This document shows positions 46,086 through 55,707 of a stretch of DNA of 64,000 bases, in pieces; position 1 is the stretch's first letter, and each line of letters starts with the position of its first letter. Made by a program: the position numbers and the translations under genes. Source of the DNA: Paraburkholderia phenazinium. Lineage in GTDB: Bacteria > Pseudomonadota > Gammaproteobacteria > Burkholderiales > Burkholderiaceae. The notes under the pieces were generated by a model. The model did not search any database. It saw only the letters and a program-made list of their open reading frames with translations, and had not been told where the DNA came from. Location of the stretch: the NCBI RefSeq assembly GCF_900100735.1, contig NZ_FNCJ01000001.1, forward strand, positions 1 to 64,000, given 5' to 3'.

Positions 46086-46712
46086 CTACCTGATTGCGTA
46101 GCGTTGCCGGATGCGCTCCTCATCAGCCCGTAATTCTTCGAAATATTGCGCATCGGTGGGCTCCGGGAGAAGATCGGCAACTGTCCTTGGGACGCTACCT
46201 GGCAGCCCTGCCAGCCGCTGAAGCAACGCCGCATCTTCCGCTCCGCACTCAACCGGGAATACGCGTACGCCCGCCGTGAGTAGCCAGATAGTTCGCGTGA
46301 TGCCATTCGTGAAACCGAGCAGGTTCGAAGGTGGCCCTTCCCGCCACTCAACATTCTTTCGAATACCGAGATAATAAGACCTCACTATCTTTACCTGTTC
46401 AACATATACACCACACGAAACAGAAGCGAGCGGCACCGGATTCCATTCACCTTCGGCGAAACCAGCTTCGGCATGACGAAACTTGTAGTCGGACGGCCAG
46501 TCTTTCGGGCCAAGATGCGCGACTTCGGGATGGCTGCTGTATGGCTGCCGCCAGAGTTCCAGAAAGCGGGTTGCGTCTACCTCGACGACCACAGCCTTGC
46601 GAACAGAAGGATCGGCGACGGACATAAAGACGTGGCCGCGCGTGACGGTAGGAACCCGAAACACGGCCCGCCGTTTACCGGAAATTCTTGCGATAGTGTG
46701 GAGCGTTTCCAT
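46086..46712 (-). CDS. Plasmid fertility inhibition factor-like protein
   Basis: A 208-aa protein. The segments VRKAVVVEVDATRFLELW, PYSSHPEVA, and GFTNGITRTIWLLTAGVRVF match what I recall of the plasmid fertility inhibition (FiwA-type) family found on conjugative plasmids and in Burkholderia islands. Such proteins block transfer of a competing plasmid. Its ATG shares a base with the stop of the small ORF upstream (TAATG), which follows the 1297-aa gene, so all three may be one operon. The family call rests on memory of the pattern. Confidence 0.6.
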   Translation of the reverse strand: METLHTIARISGKRRAVFRVPTVTRGHVFMSVADPSVRKAVVVEVDATRFLELWRQPYSSHPEVAHLGPKDWPSDYKFRHAEAGFAEGEWNPVPLASVSCGVYVEQVKIVRSYYLGIRKNVEWREGPPSNLLGFTNGITRTIWLLTAGVRVFPVECGAEDAALLQRLAGLPGSVPRTVADLLPEPTDAQYFEELRADEERIRQRYAIR

Positions 46713-46897
46713 TATTCGTTGATCCTGACACGTAAAACCAGCCCGCCTGCGCAGGCCGCGACGAGTTCGCCGTGATGACGTCGATTCCGCCGATCAAAAT
46801 GAAACATCGACCCACGATCATCGGACCTGGATCGCAAACGGGCGAATGGACTCTTGGCCAGCGCCTGTTGCGCAAAAAACCGGCCGATGGAAAGCAC
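46712..46897 (-). CDS. Small basic protein between the ATPase and the fertility gene
   Basis: About 61 aa from a GTG at 46897, ending GLVLRVRINE; rich in Arg and Phe (FARLRSRSDDRGSMFHFDRR). In-frame reading extends further upstream into the end of the 1297-aa gene, so the start is uncertain. TAA overlaps the ATG of the fertility-inhibition-like gene, which supports translation. No family recognised. Confidence 0.45.
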   Translation of the reverse strand: MLSIGRFFAQQALAKSPFARLRSRSDDRGSMFHFDRRNRRHHGELVAACAGGLVLRVRINE

Positions 46898-46931
46898 CTC
46901 ATCGACTGATCGGCCAGTCAGGTCACCGCCG

Positions 46932-49900
46932 TCATGAATCGGAATCCGCTCCTTCAATCTTCTTCTCCCATGCGATGCGCTCATCGAGTTTGCGGCGCGT
47001 TTCCTTCGCCCAAAAGGAAAGCTCGGAAATTCTATGGCCGTACCAGCTCTCGAGCGGAACGAAATAGGCCTCCAGATAAGGGACCAATGAACCCGACCAG
47101 GCGCCAATATGGAGTCGACCGTTGAGCGCGTCACGAAACGCGGCGTGCTCGCCGTATCTGGCCGCGAGCCCTTCCATGGCCGGATGCCAGGCGGTATTTC
47201 CGGCATCATCCTTTTCGAAGAGCGGATAGAATTCGCAGAGAAACGGCGCGCGCGTTGGCGCATCGGCATCCGCCCACTCGAAGCACTCTGCCTCGGGAGT
47301 ACCGAACAAGGGACCTGCGCCGTTCTCGCTATCTCCATCGCGACGATAACCCCGCCTCGATTGACCTATCAGACGAGTCAGGTGAGTTCGCTCGGTCGGG
47401 GTAGCGCGCTCGACAAATCGGGCGACTACCTGCCACAGCGCGAGCGGCCGTTCGGTGACCAGAAGTTTGACGATTTTCCGGACCGGATCATCAAGAGCAT
47501 CGAAAACCTCGCCGTCGCCGACTTGGCAGAGACGAACAAACTGCTCGCCCAACTTTTCCACCCAGCGGTCATCAAGCCCCGCGTGGTCGCGAATCGACCT
47601 GACCATGCTTTCGAAAAGGTAGCCGTCCCGGTTGCCGCGCCTGACTTCCCCAAGAAGCGTCGGTGATGCGAGAATGTTTTTGGCGCGGTCGACCAGACCA
47701 GAATCGAAATCACTTCGAGTGTGCTGATACATCGAGATGATTTCAAGGGCAGACCAGGCACCTTCCCCTTTGTGGTTGCTCGCCAGTTCGTCGACCAACG
47801 GGAAGATCTGATCGGCCTTCAGGTGGGCGAGCCCTTGTCCGTAAGACAGATAGACGCACTGAGTCGCAGCGAGGGTACCTGCCTTGACGCTCTCGACGAT
47901 TTCAACGAGGCGCTCTACCGAGATTTTCACGGCCATCCGGATTTCGATGGCTCTCGCCTTCAACGCGTCGCTGGCGAGCGCCAACCGGACGCACTCATCC
48001 GCGACACTGCTGTCACGCTCATCGATGCCTCCGAGCAGACCCCGAAGGAATCCGCCCCCCCCCAGATCAGTCGAGTCGCGAATCACATCGAGCGCGAGCT
48101 TGAAGGTCGTCATCGGGTCAGCGACATTCCTGGCCAGTTCGTAGGCAAACGGATGGGCGTTGTTGAGCTCCTGAGACGCCATTTCGCGCACCGAACGCAC
48201 CACCAGCTCCTCGTCCTGCGCAATCAGCACTGCAACTTCTTTAGCCTTTCGTGACGGGTATTCGAAGTCCAGAGTAGTATTGTCACTCCGGTCGTATTCC
48301 ACATCGGGATCGTAGAGGTCGCTCACCCAGAACTTTGTGTAGAGAAGCGCGAGATGAATCAGATCAGTGGGCATCAATCTGTCATACAAAGCCCTCACCC
48401 GTTGCTGGAATTCATCTGGAGAGCCATTGCGGTCAAAGTAGAGCCATAGTCCGACCGCCTGGATTCCTTCGAGCCAGATTCCCCGCCGCTGCGCGACGCC
48501 ATGCACAGCCGCCTCAATGTCCGCGATAAGGGGTTCGCAGATAGTTCCCCGCAGACTGGCAGCGAGAACTTCGTCGTAGCGACTTTCAAAAGACCTGTGT
48601 GCTGCGCGAATGCGCTCAAGGGTATCGAGGCTTCGTCGATGGAATTCGAACACCTCATCCCAGGTTTTGGGATACCAATCCCGCAGGGGCGGTTGGCTGC
48701 CGATTTCCTCCGCGCCTGCGATTCGGGAGGAATATGTTCGGCTAAGGCTAGTCGCGAGCGCTTCGACGCACACGCTAATGACTCGCTCGTCGCCAGATGC
48801 GATGCCATGATCGACAACAGCGAACCTTTCCGAAGGTTCTGCCTCGGTTCCGCTGAGTTCTATCTGGAGCAACTGCTTGAACTGACCCGTCGCGTTGTTA
48901 CTCCAGCTCTCGGTCTCCACCGCGGCGAGACGCATCAGCAGATGGGCCGCCAAATGGAAAGACTGACGGCGAAAGACAAGTCTTCCGAGCACCAGAACGA
49001 GATAACGCCGTCCACCGCCGAGCTCCCGAAGCTCGTCAAGCGGCATTTCGCCGAAAACTCGCCGGACAGTTTCAGCAGCGGCGTCCGGTGCCACATGAGA
49101 TAAAGCGTGCAGACATTGGGCTCCGAACTCAGAATTCAAGGCATCCAGCACTCCGAATCGTCCTTCGCGTCCTAGCAGCTTCTCAGCCACCGCTACGGCG
49201 GTGCGCGTCCGGTCAAAATACCGCCACTGCTCTAAAAACGCGCGAACCAGCTCGTTCGGGGCAGACTCGATGAACCGCAAGATCGTTCCGGTGCGCAGTA
49301 GCTCAATTCTTCTGGCGCCGAGAAAGGCAGCGATCGGAAGTGGCTGCGCGCGAAAGAATGAGCCGCGGCGGTCAACCAGTTCATGCTTCGACGCAGCGGA
49401 CAGGTGTTCATACATTTCGTCACCGGACTGCCGCGCGAGCCCTTCCGCAACGAGATCGAGCTGTGCGGCCACGTCCCCTTCTGCCCCTACGCGATCGAAC
49501 AATGCCAGGCATTCGATGGCACGTAACTGATCCCGGTCGCCAAGGCCACAGCCCGTCACGACCCGTTCGACAACATCCTCCATCGACTTAAGTGCCGGCA
49601 TGCCGCCCAAGTGATTGTCCGTGGCAAGAACGGCGATTCGCGGGAACCCGCCACAGAGATTCTTGAGATACGAGATCGTTGTACCGTCGGCGTTCGGAGC
49701 CCGTTGCCGGATGATCCCTTCAACAAGCGAGTCATCGCTTCTCGATACTGAAATATTGAGAACATTCTCCGCAGCAATCGTGCGATCGTCGATATCGATA
49801 GTGATCAGTCGAAGTCGGCTATGCGTATTGGACACGATGTCGACCAGAACGGCCGCAGACTCACGCGGGCATTCATCGACAACGATTAGCGCCGGAGCGC

Positions 49901-50825
49901 CATGTCCAGCCATAGCCGCGACAACCTGGTGAAGGCGCTCTTGTCCAATGCTCCGAAAGTCGCAGTAGATCGCTGACACACCTGCGATGGCTCTTTCTAA
50001 GGTGTTCCGGTCACGGAAGAGCTCGTACACAAAGCGGGTCTTGCCGATCCCGGATGGACCGATGACTCGAACACACCGCTTCGGCTCGGCAATGTGCTCA
50101 AAGATCCGTTCCCTTGCTTGATGTGAACTCAGCGCGTCGCCGGTTTGGGCCTTCCCGTTGTCAGCGTCGTCGATTGCATAGCGGGGCGCCTCGTCATCAA
50201 CGAGCTTGATCGCGCCAAAATCGGTTCGCCGTCCCCAGCCGTCGATCGTCTGAAATCCGCCTAGGGGAAGGCCGTTCTGTTCTTCATTCAGCCAAACCGC
50301 TACGGCCGGGTGTTGGCAGACCCAGGCGGCAATCTGGTTGGCATCGTAGATAGTGATGGACACCAGATCGTCCGGATTCGCACCGGCCTCCCGAATTCCC
50401 TCCCTGATTCCAGAAAGCCGCCGGCTAAGCTTGTTGCCAACGATTGGTGCCGAGGTAAATCCAATATATGCACCGCGCCCAGCGATCGCGGCCGAAACCG
50501 CATCGTTCAATACCCGCGGCACGCCGTCTTTCTGCGAGGCCTTTGTCCACACCTCCTTCCTCCAGCCAGCCGGTGCAGGATCTGTTGCTTTGGACTGGAA
50601 TACATTCATGCGACAAGGGAGGTAATCGGTGTCATCATTTCCGCCGGTCCAGTGCACCCGAGCATCCTCCCCACCATCCGCGATGGTGATCTGCAGGGGC
50701 GCGGAGACGCCCCGGAGGGCTATTCCGGCACTTTGCGCTTCGGCATGAAGTAGCTTTCGCAACAGTTCGACCAGTTGCAAGCTATTCAGAGATTCAACCT
50801 GGGAGGGTGAGATATCGAAGATCAT
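46932..50825 (-). CDS. Nuclease-P-loop ATPase with helical array, 1297 aa (Avs-like)
   Basis: The N-terminal about 90 residues hold an Mrr-type PD-(D/E)XK core: IADGGEDARV (D50 to D54) and VFQSKA (Q77-x-K79), the QxK form seen in Mrr-like nucleases. A P-loop ATPase follows: Walker A GPSGIGKT (256-263) and Walker B ALIVVDECP (312-320). The rest (about 480-1297) is a long alpha-helical array. Overall plan matches the 1563-aa protein at 34618, and the Walker A starts at the same residue number in both, but the sequences are clearly different. Probably a phage or plasmid sensor; the target is unknown. Confidence 0.68.
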   Translation of the reverse strand: MIFDISPSQVESLNSLQLVELLRKLLHAEAQSAGIALRGVSAPLQITIADGGEDARVHWTGGNDDTDYLPCRMNVFQSKATDPAPAGWRKEVWTKASQKDGVPRVLNDAVSAAIAGRGAYIGFTSAPIVGNKLSRRLSGIREGIREAGANPDDLVSITIYDANQIAAWVCQHPAVAVWLNEEQNGLPLGGFQTIDGWGRRTDFGAIKLVDDEAPRYAIDDADNGKAQTGDALSSHQARERIFEHIAEPKRCVRVIGPSGIGKTRFVYELFRDRNTLERAIAGVSAIYCDFRSIGQERLHQVVAAMAGHGAPALIVVDECPRESAAVLVDIVSNTHSRLRLITIDIDDRTIAAENVLNISVSRSDDSLVEGIIRQRAPNADGTTISYLKNLCGGFPRIAVLATDNHLGGMPALKSMEDVVERVVTGCGLGDRDQLRAIECLALFDRVGAEGDVAAQLDLVAEGLARQSGDEMYEHLSAASKHELVDRRGSFFRAQPLPIAAFLGARRIELLRTGTILRFIESAPNELVRAFLEQWRYFDRTRTAVAVAEKLLGREGRFGVLDALNSEFGAQCLHALSHVAPDAAAETVRRVFGEMPLDELRELGGGRRYLVLVLGRLVFRRQSFHLAAHLLMRLAAVETESWSNNATGQFKQLLQIELSGTEAEPSERFAVVDHGIASGDERVISVCVEALATSLSRTYSSRIAGAEEIGSQPPLRDWYPKTWDEVFEFHRRSLDTLERIRAAHRSFESRYDEVLAASLRGTICEPLIADIEAAVHGVAQRRGIWLEGIQAVGLWLYFDRNGSPDEFQQRVRALYDRLMPTDLIHLALLYTKFWVSDLYDPDVEYDRSDNTTLDFEYPSRKAKEVAVLIAQDEELVVRSVREMASQELNNAHPFAYELARNVADPMTTFKLALDVIRDSTDLGGGGFLRGLLGGIDERDSSVADECVRLALASDALKARAIEIRMAVKISVERLVEIVESVKAGTLAATQCVYLSYGQGLAHLKADQIFPLVDELASNHKGEGAWSALEIISMYQHTRSDFDSGLVDRAKNILASPTLLGEVRRGNRDGYLFESMVRSIRDHAGLDDRWVEKLGEQFVRLCQVGDGEVFDALDDPVRKIVKLLVTERPLALWQVVARFVERATPTERTHLTRLIGQSRRGYRRDGDSENGAGPLFGTPEAECFEWADADAPTRAPFLCEFYPLFEKDDAGNTAWHPAMEGLAARYGEHAAFRDALNGRLHIGAWSGSLVPYLEAYFVPLESWYGHRISELSFWAKETRRKLDERIAWEKKIEGADSDS

Positions 50826-51330
50826 TTTCAGTGTGCTTGTATCGCGAACGACTCAACGCCGTCACGCCGATTCCGTCAGAATTGTGTCCGTCACTCAACA
50901 TCGCTCTACTGCTCGCCATCGGACAACTGCCAGCCGCACCTTCTGTTCCGTCAACGCGTTGGTCCTGTTATCGACTCCCTGGTGGATACCGGATTTACTC
51001 AGTCAGCAAGGCATGTTGCTGCGCGTCGTTCAACAAATCGTCGTAGGTTCGTATCAGGAAACCTGAGTCCCGGAACATGTTGGACATGCTTAGATGTCGG
51101 TTGCCGTCCAGTGACTTTTCCGGCGTCCGAACAGGACGCTTGCCGATCAGCATCAGGTAAGTAACCCGGACTGCGCATCGGGCGTCACCCGGCGCAACTG
51201 GTCCGTTGCAGACGTGCTCCCCTGCGGCGGCTTCGCCGGCAAAAGGACGTCGCGATGAAAAGCCACACCCGGGCCCACACGCACCAGTTCGTCGGTTTTC
51301 TCCGGCCTCCCGCTCACGGATTGCTGCATT
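50826..51330. other. Gap without a supported gene
   Basis: About 500 bases upstream of the 1297-aa gene. ORFs on both strands are short and not protein-like. The promoter of the 1297-aa gene should lie near 50830-50900. Confidence 0.35.
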
Positions 51331-51519
51331 TCATTCCTCGACTGATACCGCGCTGCCACGCTCGTCCCGAAACGTTCCACAAACGACAATCACGCCGTCC
51401 GGCAAAGTCCTGAACATAACATTGTTAGCCTTGATCGACATGCCACTTCCGTTTCGCCAGTGCAGATTTGAGAGCCCCCCTCCGACGAAGTGCAACGTAT
51501 GAGACGTCGTATCGTGCAT
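51331..51519 (-). CDS. Small hypothetical ORF, 62 aa
   Basis: Reads MHDTTSHTLHFVGGGLSNLH and later FRTLPDGVIVVCGTFRDERG, a composition compatible with a small beta-rich protein. No ribosome site is obvious and no family is recognised. Confidence 0.28.
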   Translation of the reverse strand: MHDTTSHTLHFVGGGLSNLHWRNGSGMSIKANNVMFRTLPDGVIVVCGTFRDERGSAVSVEE

Positions 51520-51728
51520 GGGCGCGACGTGGTGGCTCAGCACCCGCGAGAGATCGTCGATCTGGACCCGCTGGATGAGTTAGAACCAGAGCGGCGCGAG
51601 ATAGCGGATAAAAGCGAGATCGCTACGCGGGAAAGGTTAATTGGACACGGTCGGGCCATTGATCGCGATCGAGCGGAAGATCTTGCGGGCGGAATGCGCG
51701 AGTCACCTAGTTCCACTAAGTAAGACCA

Positions 51729-51953
51729 TCAGCGACGGCGACGTCCTCGCAGTTTGCGTTTGAGGTGAATGATGGGCTTGACTTTGACCCGATGTCTTAG
51801 CGAATCAGATATAACAAGTTCCACGATCGGACTTCCTGCTCGACATACTATGAAGCCGCGTCTAATGCCTAATTGAGACGCAAGCCGCTCGAACCCTGAC
51901 TTTTCGGCAGACACATTGACGCAACGCCCTCTTATCGCGCACCTCTTTAACAT
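51729..51953 (-). CDS. Small hypothetical basic ORF, 74 aa
   Basis: From an ATG at 51953 (MLKRCAIRGRCVNVSAEKSG) to a C-terminus of almost only Arg/Lys (HLKRKLRGRRRR). It could bind nucleic acid. An upstream ATG at 52019 would add 22 residues. No family recognised. Confidence 0.3.
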   Translation of the reverse strand: MLKRCAIRGRCVNVSAEKSGFERLASQLGIRRGFIVCRAGSPIVELVISDSLRHRVKVKPIIHLKRKLRGRRRR

Positions 51954-52254
51954 GCACCGGCATACAAGAATGTCCCATGGCGCGAGAATATGGTGCGCAT
52001 ATATCGCACAGCGATTCAACGGAACATTCCCTGCATCGATGGCAACCGTGATGAGACAACGCCGTCGAGGCCGCCACTGCGCTTCACCATGAACCCGGAA
52101 CTAGCGTTAGCCCGCTTGCGCCCCCGATCCCGCGTCTGGATCGCCGGCGAATTCTTGTCGCGCCACTTCGAGCACCCGCGTCGGTTCGCGTTCCCGGTCA
52201 TTACCGCGTGAACGCAAAACGGATAAGCGCGCAATCTTGAATTTTTATCCGCCT

Positions 52255-52491
52255 TCAGATGCTAAACAAATCCGCGATCTTTACACCGAAGGCTATTGCC
52301 AGTCTTTCGATATTATCGATCGAAATATTTCTAGCCGCTCGCTCTACATGAGCGACAAACGATCTGTCTAGCCCACATGCTGCCGCCAAGTCCTCCTGGC
52401 TCCACCCTCGGTCCGCCCGCATCCGACGGAGATTGTGGGCGAGCAAAGCCCGCGCACTCATCGGGGGGACATTAGGGGCGTTGTATTGCAT
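52255..52491 (-). CDS. XRE-family transcriptional regulator, 78 aa
   Basis: A single XRE helix-turn-helix domain: HNLRRMRADRGWSQEDLAAA, then GLDRSFVAHVERAARNISID and AIAFGVKIADLF. Small free-standing XRE proteins of this kind usually regulate restriction-modification or toxin genes; no such partner is adjacent. An internal ATG ten codons in is an alternative start. Confidence 0.75.
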   Translation of the reverse strand: MQYNAPNVPPMSARALLAHNLRRMRADRGWSQEDLAAACGLDRSFVAHVERAARNISIDNIERLAIAFGVKIADLFSI

Positions 52492-52590
52492 GCGCGTGAT
52501 ACTGGATACGCGCCGCTTCCCCGTCAGTAGCTTTTAAGTCACAATCTGCACCCTCGCACTGATTTGAGGCGAAATTCGCCAACGACACAC

Positions 52591-53013
52591 ATGTTTTTTA
52601 CACAAAACAATTGGGAAGTGACCAACGGCACGCTTGCTCAACTCGCGGCGCCGCTTAGACCTTGGAGTCGCATGGCGCTGACAACAGTCGCGCCCAAATT
52701 TTTGATTGAACTCGATACGCCATCGGAGACACCAAATTTTCGATTTCTTCTCGCGTCTGGCGTCGAGGAGTTGCTCGACATTGCGGCCACGCCCGGCAGC
52801 CGAATTGTCGCGGCGCATGTCATTGCTTTCGGCGAGCGCGAACAAGGTCCAAGGTTTGAACCTCTGTTCGAAATTCGCAGGACCACGCTGGTCACGTCTC
52901 CCGCCATCCACTCTTATCGACGACATGACGGCAGTTGGGCTGCTCTAGAGTTTCCCGCCTCCTGCGCCCAAACTGCTCACGGGCAAGTGACCGTCTTTTC
53001 ACTAGAGCGGTGA
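52591..53013 (+). CDS. Hypothetical protein, 140 aa
   Basis: From the ATG at 52591 (MFFTQNNWEVTNGTLAQLAA). The sequence looks like a folded beta-rich protein (FLIELDTPSETPNFRFLLAS, then FEPLFEIRRTTLVTS). No family, signal or membrane helix recognised. It is the last intact gene before the comM fragment. Confidence 0.5.
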   Translation: MFFTQNNWEVTNGTLAQLAAPLRPWSRMALTTVAPKFLIELDTPSETPNFRFLLASGVEELLDIAATPGSRIVAAHVIAFGEREQGPRFEPLFEIRRTTLVTSPAIHSYRRHDGSWAALEFPASCAQTAHGQVTVFSLER

Positions 53014-53221
53014 CGCAGGGCTCTGGACACACCACTTTTATGTTTTTTGCGAAAAACATCTAACCCCAACACATCTCATTTCACCCCGTGTGCACAACTG
53101 AGCTGCCCACACCGCAAGGGTGTGGACAGCCGCTTTCAGCGGTTCCTCAGTTGAACACACTTGAGTCTGACGCGCGCCTGCGGCGCTTGCCCTATTTGAA
53201 AAAATGCTCGGAACGATTTCA

Positions 53222-53725
53222 TCACATGGCTGGTTGCTAGCATCAGCGATGAATCCCTGCCCGTGCGGCTGGCGCGGCGATCCGAACGGACGCTGCCGCT
53301 GCACGCCGGAAGTGGCCGGGCGCTACCTGCGCAAGCTGTCGGGGCCGCTGCTGGACCGAATCGATATCCAGATCGAGATTCCGGCGCTGACCTCGACCGA
53401 GCTTTCCGCCCGTTCCAGCGCTACCGGTGAGCCGAGCGCCGCGATCGCCACCAGGGTCAGCGCGGCGCGGGCCCGGCAACTGGCCCGGCAGGGCAAAACC
53501 AACCGCGAACTGAGCGGACGCGAGGTCGATGAGGTGTGCCGGCCAGACGCAGCCGGCGAAGCGCTGTTGCGCGAAGCAGGCGATCGCTTCGGCTGGTCGG
53601 CGCGTGCGTATTACCGCGTGCTGAAAGTCGCCCGGACGATCGCAGACCTGGCCGGCGCGGAGGCGCCGAGCGGCAGCCAGATCGCGGAAGCGGTTCAGTA
53701 CCGGCGCGCGCTCACGGTCGCCTAA
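53222..53725 (+). pseudogene. comM: ComM (YifB) Mg-chelatase-like ATPase, C-terminal fragment
   Basis: The frame carries LASAMNPCPCGWRGDPNGRC and LRKLSGPLLDRIDIQIEIPA, the zinc region and sensor part of ComM, and then the C-terminal domain to a stop at 53725. The N-terminal two thirds with the Walker motifs are missing, so this is a broken end of about 165 codons out of about 500. ComM is a hexameric branch-migration helicase used in natural transformation. comM is a known insertion hotspot for islands, and I infer that the accessory DNA to the left entered here. Confidence 0.85.
53631..53712 (+). repeat. 82-bp direct repeat, copy 1 (end of comM)
   Basis: Starts CCCGGACGATCGCAGACCTG and is identical to 55283-55364. 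It encodes the last part of ComM (IADLAGAEAPSGSQIAEAVQ). The two copies flank the RES toxin-antitoxin pair, like att sites. Confidence 0.9.
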
Positions 53726-53843
53726 AACAATGCAAGGAAACAGGAGCCGAAATATGGAGGAAAGAGCCGGGAATCGGGGGATAGCCGCCGCAGGAGGACA
53801 AAAGCGACTTGAGTTCATGAACTTCATGAACTATGATGAGCGT

Positions 53844-54581
53844 ATGGCAAAGCGAAACTATCCCTCTACAGGCAATCGATCCATTCCCGGAAAGGCCGCC
53901 ACCGCATCGTCGACCAAGGATGGTCGACACGCGCACTCGATACCGCTGGAACGGATGGAGCGCTACGACCCCGGACTGGTTGTCCACACGCAAGACGATG
54001 TGTACAGGCTTGCTTTGCGGACAGTGCAATTGCTCGGGGCCGCCCCAGAGCAGAGAGTCGTCGACTATCTGAAGGCCGCTTTCAATACGGTCTCGACGGG
54101 CAATGTGCCCTCGCCAGACGCCGACACCGCCCCCAACGAAAACCCGAACGCAGTCACGAGCACCCCGGACCCGCTCGCGGCAGCCCGCGCCAGGGGAAGA
54201 CGCTCTGCGCTCGAGGAATATGAAAGTCCCGACAACCTTACGCTCCTCGATGCGCGCGACTACGCCGGCCGCAATGATCGGACGATCAACGAGCAGCGCC
54301 AGAGGGGCGAGCTCTATGCGCTGCTTCCGCCCGGAAAGACGAGGGGGTTTAGATATCCCAAGTGGCAGTTCGACGTGGATCCACACAACCTGGCTTCGGT
54401 CCTGTGCCCGTTCGTCGAAGCACGGGCGAACGCCTGGGTTATCCATTCGTTCATGCGGCGCAAGCGCGACGAACTCGGCGGCAAATCGCCCGCCGACGTC
54501 ATGCTCGATGAACGGTCAAGCATAGCGCCAGTAGTCGATCTGGCAGTGCGGGACCTCTGTGGCGAGCAGGGCGCGGCATGA
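53844..54581 (+). CDS. Antitoxin of the RES module (Xre/DUF2384-like)
   Basis: About 245 aa. The C-terminal 100 residues look like the DUF2384 (MbcA/ParS/Xre) toxin-binding region: FRYPKWQFDVDPHNLASVL, then IHSFMRRKRDELGGKSPADV and a final helix. The N-terminal part is disordered and rich in Pro/Ser. The start is uncertain: ATG 53844 or 53817. The stop overlaps the toxin start (ATGA). Such antitoxins bind RES toxins and repress their own operon. Confidence 0.68.
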   Translation: MAKRNYPSTGNRSIPGKAATASSTKDGRHAHSIPLERMERYDPGLVVHTQDDVYRLALRTVQLLGAAPEQRVVDYLKAAFNTVSTGNVPSPDADTAPNENPNAVTSTPDPLAAARARGRRSALEEYESPDNLTLLDARDYAGRNDRTINEQRQRGELYALLPPGKTRGFRYPKWQFDVDPHNLASVLCPFVEARANAWVIHSFMRRKRDELGGKSPADVMLDERSSIAPVVDLAVRDLCGEQGAA

Positions 54582-55264
54582 CGCAGGGGGCAGTGAAAGC
54601 GAAGACCATCGCTGGTTGTCCACTGCCACCCGATGGGCTCCGGGAGGCTGCGTTGCCGATAGTCGAATTCGATCTCTCGGTGACTCGCCTCTACCGGATC
54701 CACCGGCGGATCTACGATCCGATTTTCTACAACCGCCGTTCCAATTCGACACGAATCTACCGGTTCGACTCGCCGGACGATAGCTTCGGCGTGCTATACG
54801 CATCGCCGTCTTTTGACGTCTGCATGGCCGAAACGATCATGCGGGATCGCTATCTCGGAGTGAACGCAAGCGAGCCACGTTACGTGGACGAGAGGGATCT
54901 CGCGGAGCGGTCCATCGCTACGCTCGGATTCGGCGCGGCGCGCAGTCTCCGCCTTGCGGATCTTACGGGCCCGCTTTGGCAATTCGGTTTCGACGCGCAG
55001 GTGCTTTCGGTCAGCGACTATACGGCGCCCAATCAGTGGAGTGCAGCGATCCACGACAATATAGGGAATCTCGACGGCATCTACTTCCGGTCGAGATATT
55101 TGAGCGCAGCGTCCGTAGCGGTGTTTGGCGATCGGGCCCAACTGGTGCAAAAGGGAGCGTCCGTACCACTGCACCTGCATCCAGAGACTCCTGGATTTCT
55201 GGAACGTTTCCAGATCGGAATTGCGGATCCCGGCGGCGAAGCCTGGATGGCCCCGGAACAATAG
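54578..55264 (+). CDS. RES-domain toxin
   Basis: A 228-aa RES domain protein named for Arg-Glu-Ser: Arg in LYRIHRRIYDP, Glu in CMAETIM and Ser in FRSRYLSAASVAVF. RES toxins degrade NAD+ and stop growth. It is coupled to the antitoxin by a four-base overlap. The pair is framed by the 82-bp comM repeats, so it forms a small nested cassette of about 1.65 kb. Confidence 0.82.
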   Translation: MTQGAVKAKTIAGCPLPPDGLREAALPIVEFDLSVTRLYRIHRRIYDPIFYNRRSNSTRIYRFDSPDDSFGVLYASPSFDVCMAETIMRDRYLGVNASEPRYVDERDLAERSIATLGFGAARSLRLADLTGPLWQFGFDAQVLSVSDYTAPNQWSAAIHDNIGNLDGIYFRSRYLSAASVAVFGDRAQLVQKGASVPLHLHPETPGFLERFQIGIADPGGEAWMAPEQ

Positions 55265-55282
55265 CAGCACTATTTCACGATA

Positions 55283-55364
55283 CCCGGACGATCGCAGACC
55301 TGGCCGGCGCGGAGGCGCCGAGCGGCAGCCAGATCGCGGAAGCGGTTCAGTACCGGCGCGCGCT
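55283..55364 (+). repeat. 82-bp direct repeat, copy 2 (end of comM)
   Basis: Identical to 53631-53712. It continues with GCAGTCTGTTAA, giving a comM ending different from copy 1. It is the junction to the core genome on the right. Confidence 0.9.
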
Positions 55365-55707
55365 TGCAGTCTGTTAAAGCAAAAAAATAGCTGTCAAGAC
55401 TTGACTTATGCACACAAAAGCATTCCCGACAAACATACAGGTAATTGAAAGGTAGGCTTGAGGCACTTCGCAGAGAGCCTTGATTTCATTGATCTTTCTG
55501 ATTTTCCCTGAGACGGGGAAAAGCGATCGGAGGCCCACGGGACGGGCTTTTGCGGCGTTCCAGGCAAGGTTCTCCACAAAGTTATCCACAGGCACTGTGG
55601 GTAACGGGAAAATCTCCATAAAATCCGGCTATTAGCGCGATAACCTGCGAAGGAACTTTCACTGTGAACGGGTATCTACGTCACCCCTCTGATGCGCTGG
55701 CGACGCC
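55365..55707. other. Core intergenic region with one DnaA-box-like site
   Basis: About 340 bases between the comM repeat and the lipoprotein gene. TTATCCACA at 55582-55590 matches the DnaA box, but there is only one. No gene is supported. Confidence 0.4.

Noticed and set aside
55582..55590. A replication origin (DnaA box TTATCCACA)
   Set aside because: Only one box and no AT-rich unwinding element, dnaA or dnaN is present.
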